Shown in pieces: positions 7,235-11,038 of a stretch of DNA of 11,038 nt; position 1 is the stretch's first letter; every line of letters starts with the position of its first letter. Under the pieces are notes generated by a model, which saw only the letters and a program-made list of their open reading frames with translations, made no database searches and had not been told where the DNA came from. The position numbers and the translations under genes are program-made. The stretch spans positions 1-11,038 of the forward strand of contig PIVW01000168.1 in NCBI GenBank assembly GCA_003353825.1, given 5' to 3'. The DNA is from Chloroflexota bacterium. Its GTDB lineage: Bacteria; Chloroflexota; Anaerolineae; J102.

Positions 7235-8251
7235 TTAACGGGTTCCAGCCGCAGACAGATCCTTGACAGCAGCAGCATTGCTGGCATCGACGATGCCGGG
7301 GCCGGTGAGTACCGGCAGGCCGCCGCCTACGGTGTTGGCATTGGTGTTGAACAACGTCAGGAAGACCACAGGCAGATACCCTTGCAGATATTGCTGCTGA
7401 TCGATGGCGAACATTATGTCGTCGGCTTCGATTGCTTCCAGAACATCGGGACTGAGATCAAAGGTTGCTAGAGCCTGGTCACCACCGACCGCTTCGATTG
7501 CATCCATGGCGGCGATGGCGATGTTGGGATTCAGCGCAAGCACAGCGTCGATATCCCCATCTGCGATTAGCTTATCCTGAATACTCGCCAACGTCCCGGC
7601 GATATCCCTGATACCCGTAGTGGCTACATTGAAACGCACTACCTCACCACCAAAGCTGTCGGCCAGGCCATCACAGCGCTCTTCCAGGCCTATATTGCCT
7701 TCCTCATGAAGGACACAGAGGGCTTTGGTCAAACCGGCTTTGCTGAATTGTTCGCCGGCACCTACACCCGCTACGAATTCTGTTTGGCCAACATGGGTAA
7801 TGGCGCCCAGCTCTTTGAATACGTCAACACCGGAGTTGATGGTAATGACAGGAATTCCGGCATCGGTCGCCTTCAAAACGACATCTTTCATGGCATCTGG
7901 GTTCGCCAGGGAGACGATAATACCGTTGGCCCCATCGGCGATGAAGGTCTCGACCAGCTGTGCTTGCTCTATCGGATCCAGGCTTCCACCAGATTTCAGC
8001 TCCACACCCATTGCGGCTGCACCATCTCTGGCGCCTGTCTCGACAACACCCCAAAAGCTGGACTCGGCGGGGTTGTCATGTACAGCTAAACCTATGACAA
8101 GGCCGGTTTGGGTTACTTGAGGAGCGGGCTCTTCAGCGGGAGCCTCAGCCGCGGGCGCTTCAGGGGCGGGGGCCGGCGTTGCTGCTGCACAGGCGCTTAG
8201 TACCAACAGTCCGGCGACTAATACGATTAACAGAGTAAGTTTCTTCGACAT
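7235..8251 (-). CDS. Sugar/inositol-binding lipoprotein of the ABC transporter (Peripla_BP_4 type)
   Basis: A 338-aa extracytoplasmic solute-binding protein. Seen: MSKKL plus a hydrophobic signal ending in lipobox LSAC with Cys21 as lipid-attachment site, then an Ala/Pro/Glu-rich linker to about residue 46, then a two-lobed RbsB-like domain starting at GLVIGLAVHDNP. Family-like segments include DGANGIIVSLANPDAM (106-121), GIPVITINSG (132-141) and DAVLALNPNIAIAAMDAI (235-252). It captures the substrate and delivers it to the permease. The start is ATG 8251, with GGAGG at 8259-8263 and 7 nt spacing; an in-frame GTG at 8338 would put 29 residues before the signal peptide and has its Shine-Dalgarno abutting it, so it is rejected. 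The ligand is probably a sugar or inositol, inferred from the iol genes; RbsB-type proteins cannot be assigned a ligand from sequence by eye. Confidence 0.9.
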   Translation of the reverse strand: MSKKLTLLIVLVAGLLVLSACAAATPAPAPEAPAAEAPAEEPAPQVTQTGLVIGLAVHDNPAESSFWGVVETGARDGAAAMGVELKSGGSLDPIEQAQLVETFIADGANGIIVSLANPDAMKDVVLKATDAGIPVITINSGVDVFKELGAITHVGQTEFVAGVGAGEQFSKAGLTKALCVLHEEGNIGLEERCDGLADSFGGEVVRFNVATTGIRDIAGTLASIQDKLIADGDIDAVLALNPNIAIAAMDAIEAVGGDQALATFDLSPDVLEAIEADDIMFAIDQQQYLQGYLPVVFLTLFNTNANTVGGGLPVLTGPGIVDASNAAAVKDLSAAGTR

Positions 8252-8509
8252 GTTTTTTCCTCCAGTGGACGTGACATTGACAATAAGTTGAAATACCTTG
8301 CTTTTGAGATGTTTCGTGTCGAATCTCGTGTGTTTCACCTCCCGTCAGATTGTAGAGGGCCGTTTGCTGAATCCTGACACAAGCGAATTGGCCCTGAGTC
8401 GAATCTCGGTTCAGACAGCGATAAGGTCGTTGGTGTCATGGTCTGTCTGCGAACGGGCTCTGCGAACGGGCTCTGCGAACTGGTTCTGCGAACTGGTATT
8501 GATTAAACC
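8252..8509 (-). promoter_or_regulatory. Leader/promoter region of the transporter genes
   Basis: This 258-nt gap between lacI and the binding-protein gene should hold a promoter, but none is clear. The best -10 on the minus strand is TACAAT (8349-8354, 5 of 6), without a recognisable -35 at 16-18 nt. The 11-mer GTCGAATCTCG occurs at 8318-8328 and again 80 bp away at 8398-8408 (plus-strand reading). A tandem repeat occupies 8446-8497. I found no good copy of the 18-bp operator here. Confidence 0.4.
8446..8497. repeat. Four tandem 13-bp repeats after lacI
   Basis: Units are 8446-8458 and 8459-8471 (TCTGCGAACGGGC, identical) and 8472-8484 and 8485-8497 (TCTGCGAACTGGT, identical). The two pairs differ from each other at three positions (GGC versus T..GT at the end), which suggests stepwise duplication. 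The array begins 13 nt after the lacI stop codon in the direction of transcription, so it lies in the leader or upstream of the binding-protein gene. Confidence 0.9.
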
Positions 8510-9511
8510 CTATAGATGGTGCGTGGACTCACGAGCAACCAACTCACAGGGGAAAATCTTATCATTTGCCTCGTTACCGGCCAACAATGTGAGGACCATG
8601 CGCATGGCTGCAGCGCCCATGGCCTTGCGCGGCTGCCGCACCGAGGTGAGAGAGGGAGATATAAACTGGGTAACGTCGATGTCGTCAAAGCCGACAAGGC
8701 TCAGCTGGGAGGGGATGTCGATCTCTAGTGCCCGGGCCTGTAAGTAGACACCGACGGCGGTCATATCGTTGTAAGCAAGAATAGCAGAAGGATTGTATGG
8801 AAGCAAAGCCAATAGCCCTTGCCCTCCAACCTCTATATCTGATTCGCCCTGCGGTGACACAATGAGATCTGGTAGTGGGTTCACACCCAGCTCCTCAAGA
8901 CAGTGCAACCAGCCTAGCTTGCGCCGTTCGCTTGAAAAGGGTCGTGCCCACGATCCAATGAAGCCGATCTTTCGATGACCGAGAGATAACAGATGTTCGG
9001 TCGCCAGACGTGCGCCAGCTACCTCGTCTGCCGACACTGAATAGACGTATTCGCCCTCGCCTTGATTGTTCACCAATACAATTGGGGCTCCGAATCTTTG
9101 CAGATTCTCGCTGTACAAGCTCCCCACGCGCGAAGCGGACACGATCACGGCATCGACCCGCCGCTCGCGAAATGTTTTGACCACTGAAAGTTCTCGCTCC
9201 GGGTGCAGATGTGAGGAACTGAGAAAGACACTGTAACCGGCCTCCTGTGCGACATCCTCGATACCATGTACAATCTGGGCGACGAAGGGATCGGCGATAG
9301 TGGTAACGACAACACCTATCGTTCTCGTGTCTCCTCGCACCAAGCTGCGGGCAAGTGCGTCGGGTGAGTACCCCATTTCATCGACCAGCGTCAAAATCCG
9401 TACCCGCGTCTCCTCGGACATACGCCCGGTTCCATGAATGGCGCGGCTGACGGTCGAGTGGTTCACCCCTGCTGCATCCGCGATATCTTTGATCGAGATC
9501 CGTTTCGACAT
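8510..9511 (-). CDS. LacI-family transcriptional regulator, probable repressor of the inositol genes
   Basis: A 333-aa DNA-binding regulator. Seen: an N-terminal helix-turn-helix ISIKDIADAAGVNHSTVSRA (5-24), hinge region DALARSLVRG (51-60), then a periplasmic-binding-like effector domain starting at TIGVVVTTIADPF (64-76) and including GHRKIGFIGS (178-187), AILAYNDMTAVG (243-254) and LVGFDDIDVTQFISPSLTSVRQP (272-294). The chosen start is ATG 9511, because LacI proteins begin with this helix-turn-helix; an in-frame ATG at 9568 would add 19 residues with no family character. Neither start has a clear ribosome-binding site. Two matching palindromes, at 3932-3957 in front of iolM and at 9646-9663 upstream of this gene, are the likely binding sites, implying control of catabolism and of itself. 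The inducer is presumably the imported polyol or a keto product. Confidence 0.92.
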   Translation of the reverse strand: MSKRISIKDIADAAGVNHSTVSRAIHGTGRMSEETRVRILTLVDEMGYSPDALARSLVRGDTRTIGVVVTTIADPFVAQIVHGIEDVAQEAGYSVFLSSSHLHPERELSVVKTFRERRVDAVIVSASRVGSLYSENLQRFGAPIVLVNNQGEGEYVYSVSADEVAGARLATEHLLSLGHRKIGFIGSWARPFSSERRKLGWLHCLEELGVNPLPDLIVSPQGESDIEVGGQGLLALLPYNPSAILAYNDMTAVGVYLQARALEIDIPSQLSLVGFDDIDVTQFISPSLTSVRQPRKAMGAAAMRMVLTLLAGNEANDKIFPCELVARESTHHL

Positions 9512-9645
9512 GCTAGAGTTTTTTCTGCCAGTCCAAATGAACGAGAAATACGACCAACTTCGGCTCATACTGCGTTTGGATTCTCAATGTCGTTAGCCGC
9601 GTTGAAGCCAGGGTGAAAACCGTAGCAGCATGTTCTTTGCCTACT

Positions 9646-9663
9646 TGAGCAAACGTGTGCCCA
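9646..9663. promoter_or_regulatory. Probable second LacI-type operator, upstream of lacI
   Basis: TGAGCAAACGTGTGCCCA matches the core of the perfect palindrome at 3932-3957 at 16 of 18 positions, with the same central CG; the flanks do not match, which defines an ~18-bp site. It lies 134 nt before the lacI start codon and 16 nt after the end of the helicase gene. A CATACT or CATTAT hexamer just upstream on the minus strand could be a -10 element, but no -35 is evident. Confidence 0.7.
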
Positions 9664-9679
9664 ATAATGCAGTATGGGG

Positions 9680-10741
9680 TTAGCTTGCTTTTTTCATCTG
9701 TTTGTATTTTTCGTAAAACCTTTCATCCACAAAATATAAGTCATTTTTAGCTCTAGAACAAGCTACATAAAACTTGTTTTTTGTTTGGGGCTTCAATTCA
9801 TTTAATTTGTTTGCATTAAACAACTTTGAAGTCGTCGGATTTAAAACTACACATACATCATAATGTTGGTTTTCGCCTTTGGATTCGCCCCAATTTCTCG
9901 AATAACAATCGAATTTATAATGTTCACGATAGAACAGCTTCACAATGCTATCATTTTGAAATATCTCATCTGCCCCGTTTTGTGAATCGATCAGAATATT
10001 TTTTGTTTCATCACTTCTGTTCGAAAACATCTCAACACCCAATTGCTCCCGAATATATTTGCAAATTGTGGGGCTACACCTATGGCTATGCTTTAAAGTT
10101 TCTTCATCTAGTAGCATCCCCATTCGTTCAAAAAATGTGACGTAATTTTTGTAGTTATTGTGCAGGTCTCTATTTGTACTCCCGTCACGGCTCGTGTCAA
10201 ACGTGTGTTGGTAAAAATCTCCCACAAAAACAATTTCAAGTTCGGCTTGAGAAATACCTTTCAGTAAATTGAAATCGTGACCAGCAAAATCTTGCACTTC
10301 GTCTATAAACAGGTTGTCGAAGTATTTTGCCAATCTCAAATTAATATCTCCAAGAACATTCTGCAATTCCAAAAGCCTAGCAACCCTATTGCTATAAAGT
10401 CTATTGTACTGGTCAATAAAATAGTCTCTGTTGACTTGTTGTGTGCCACTCACTAACTGCCGAACGTATCTATTGGGATGTTTCTCGTAATTAATGCCCT
10501 GAGCCTTTAGTCTATAGGAAAGAAACGGACGATAACAAAATGAATAGAGAAAAGAAAAATATGGCAATAAGATAATGCTGTCAGGGAAATGCCCAAATTT
10601 CCGAAGAATGGAATCTCTCAAGTTCCGATAGTTATTATTCGTATAAGTCACTATCAATGACCGCTTTTCAAGCTCAAGCTGCTCGACAATGTATGTAGTT
10701 TTTCCTGAGCCAGCGACGGCTAATATTACTCTCTTATCCAT
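9680..10741 (-). CDS. gajB: Compact UvrD/Rep-type superfamily 1 helicase, Gabija GajB-like
   Basis: A 353-aa ATPase with the superfamily 1A helicase motifs in order: motif I AVAGSGKTT (8-16), Ia TYTNNNYRNL (33-42), II IDEVQD (146-151), III VGDFYQ (173-178), IV around SHRCS (219-223), V around ESKGENQHYDVCVV (286-299) and VI YVACSRAK (325-332). The N-terminal Q-motif region is absent and there is little room for a 2B subdomain; the GajB described from Bacillus cereus is about 490-500 aa. In Gabija, GajB works with the GajA nuclease in defence against phage DNA. ATG 10741 lies within the last codons of the upstream OLD-type gene (16-nt overlap), so the two are translationally coupled. Composition is strikingly AT-rich compared with the genes to its left. 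The other possibility is a class 2 OLD-associated helicase outside strict Gabija. Confidence 0.78.
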   Translation of the reverse strand: MDKRVILAVAGSGKTTYIVEQLELEKRSLIVTYTNNNYRNLRDSILRKFGHFPDSIILLPYFSFLYSFCYRPFLSYRLKAQGINYEKHPNRYVRQLVSGTQQVNRDYFIDQYNRLYSNRVARLLELQNVLGDINLRLAKYFDNLFIDEVQDFAGHDFNLLKGISQAELEIVFVGDFYQHTFDTSRDGSTNRDLHNNYKNYVTFFERMGMLLDEETLKHSHRCSPTICKYIREQLGVEMFSNRSDETKNILIDSQNGADEIFQNDSIVKLFYREHYKFDCYSRNWGESKGENQHYDVCVVLNPTTSKLFNANKLNELKPQTKNKFYVACSRAKNDLYFVDERFYEKYKQMKKAS

Positions 10742-11038
10742 ACAATCGCATCCCCTATATAAGTAGGCGGGACAACATCATCAGCTTTTTTATCCAATAG
10801 CTCAAATGCAACATCTGCTTTATTCTGAAGCATGTAATCTTGTACACTCAATGTTCTTCTGCCTAAAGAAAACAGTTCATCACAAATAGCCTGATTGTCT
10901 TGACAAAGGGCTATCTCAAATGTTCGTCGTGCAGCATCTTTATCTGAAAATATACCAATATTGGGAATCTCAGAATACTCAGAAAAATTAACTACACAAT
11001 TGGCTTCATAATTTCCATCGTTGTCTCGTAAAACTGCT
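10726..11038 (-). CDS. gajA: OLD-family ATPase/TOPRIM nuclease, Gabija GajA-like (C-terminal part only)
   Basis: The C-terminal ~103 codons of a gene whose beginning lies beyond the right edge; the first complete codon in the window starts at 11037. The reading begins AVLRDNDGNYE, the DxDG motif of a TOPRIM nuclease domain, where the two Asp coordinate metal. It ends in the OLD-typical tail: LQNKADVAFELLDKK, then PPTYIGDAIVWIRE and a TAA stop at 10726. OLD-family proteins join an ABC-type ATPase to this nuclease domain; the ATPase part would be outside the window. Overlap with the UvrD-like gene supports the Gabija (class 2 OLD) assignment. I translated this by hand from the reverse complement. 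The composition is AT-rich, as in its partner. Confidence 0.75.
   Translation of the reverse strand, partial: AVLRDNDGNYEANCVVNFSEYSEIPNIGIFSDKDAARRTFEIALCQDNQAICDELFSLGRRTLSVQDYMLQNKADVAFELLDKKADDVVPPTYIGDAIVWIRE

Noticed and set aside
8320..8337. Possible third copy of the 18-bp operator before the binding-protein gene
   Set aside because: It shares the central CACACG but matches only about half of the 18 positions and lacks symmetry.
8252..8338. In-frame GTG at 8338 as the binding-protein start
   Set aside because: It would bury the lipoprotein signal peptide behind 29 residues; GGAGG at 8259-8263 serves ATG 8251.
8446..8497. CRISPR-like array
   Set aside because: The 13-bp units are directly adjacent without spacers, and no cas gene is in view.
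9512..9568. ATG at 9568 as the lacI start
   Set aside because: It adds 19 residues that are not LacI-like, and no ribosome-binding site precedes it.
9680..11038. Retron or PARIS assignment for the OLD-type gene
   Set aside because: No reverse transcriptase or separate ABC ATPase gene is seen, and the overlapping partner carries all UvrD motifs, which points to Gabija.

Overview
The window looks like a chromosomal segment of a Chloroflexota-type bacterium (Anaerolineae/Caldilineae style). This is inferred mainly from the substrate-binding lipoprotein, which has a short signal peptide, a lipobox Cys and a long Ala/Pro/Glu-rich linker typical of that phylum, and from the GC-rich coding of the first ~9.6 kb. 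The phylum is a judgement from style, not proven. Every gene I can support is on the minus strand, so the map reads right to left.

Right end (about 9680-11038, AT-rich): the last ~100 codons of an OLD-family ATPase/TOPRIM nuclease (cut by the window edge) overlap by 16 nt a compact UvrD/Rep-type superfamily 1 helicase. This is the gene pair of a Gabija-like (class 2 OLD) anti-phage system, with an unusually short helicase partner (353 aa). Its base composition differs sharply from everything to its left, suggesting acquisition.

Middle (about 4008-9663): a LacI-family regulator, then a CUT2 (ribose/inositol-type) sugar ABC transporter: substrate-binding lipoprotein, permease and single-domain ATPase. 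Two further genes ride in the same run: a predicted exported HExxH zinc-metalloprotease-like protein, overlapping the ATPase gene by 17 nt, and a UspA-type universal stress protein. Two strong stem-loops separate the binding-protein gene from the permease gene. A 4 x 13 bp tandem repeat lies between lacI and the binding-protein gene.

Left (about 321-3991): three enzymes recognised as the alternative inositol route described in Thermotoga maritima: IolM (Zn-dependent scyllo-inosose dehydrogenase), IolG (inositol 2-dehydrogenase) and IolN (creatininase-family diketo-inositol hydrolase). Together they would take myo-inositol to 2-keto-inositol, then diketo-inositol, then 5-keto-L-gluconate. The next enzyme, the IolO epimerase, is not in the window. 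The likely logic is uptake by the ABC transporter followed by oxidation and ring opening.

The best non-coding result is regulatory. A sigma70-like promoter (TTGACG-17-TACACT, minus strand) in front of iolM is followed at about +1 by a perfect 26-bp palindrome with a central CG. An 18-bp version of its core (16 of 18 identical) sits upstream of the lacI gene. This strongly suggests that the LacI-family protein controls both the catabolic genes and itself.
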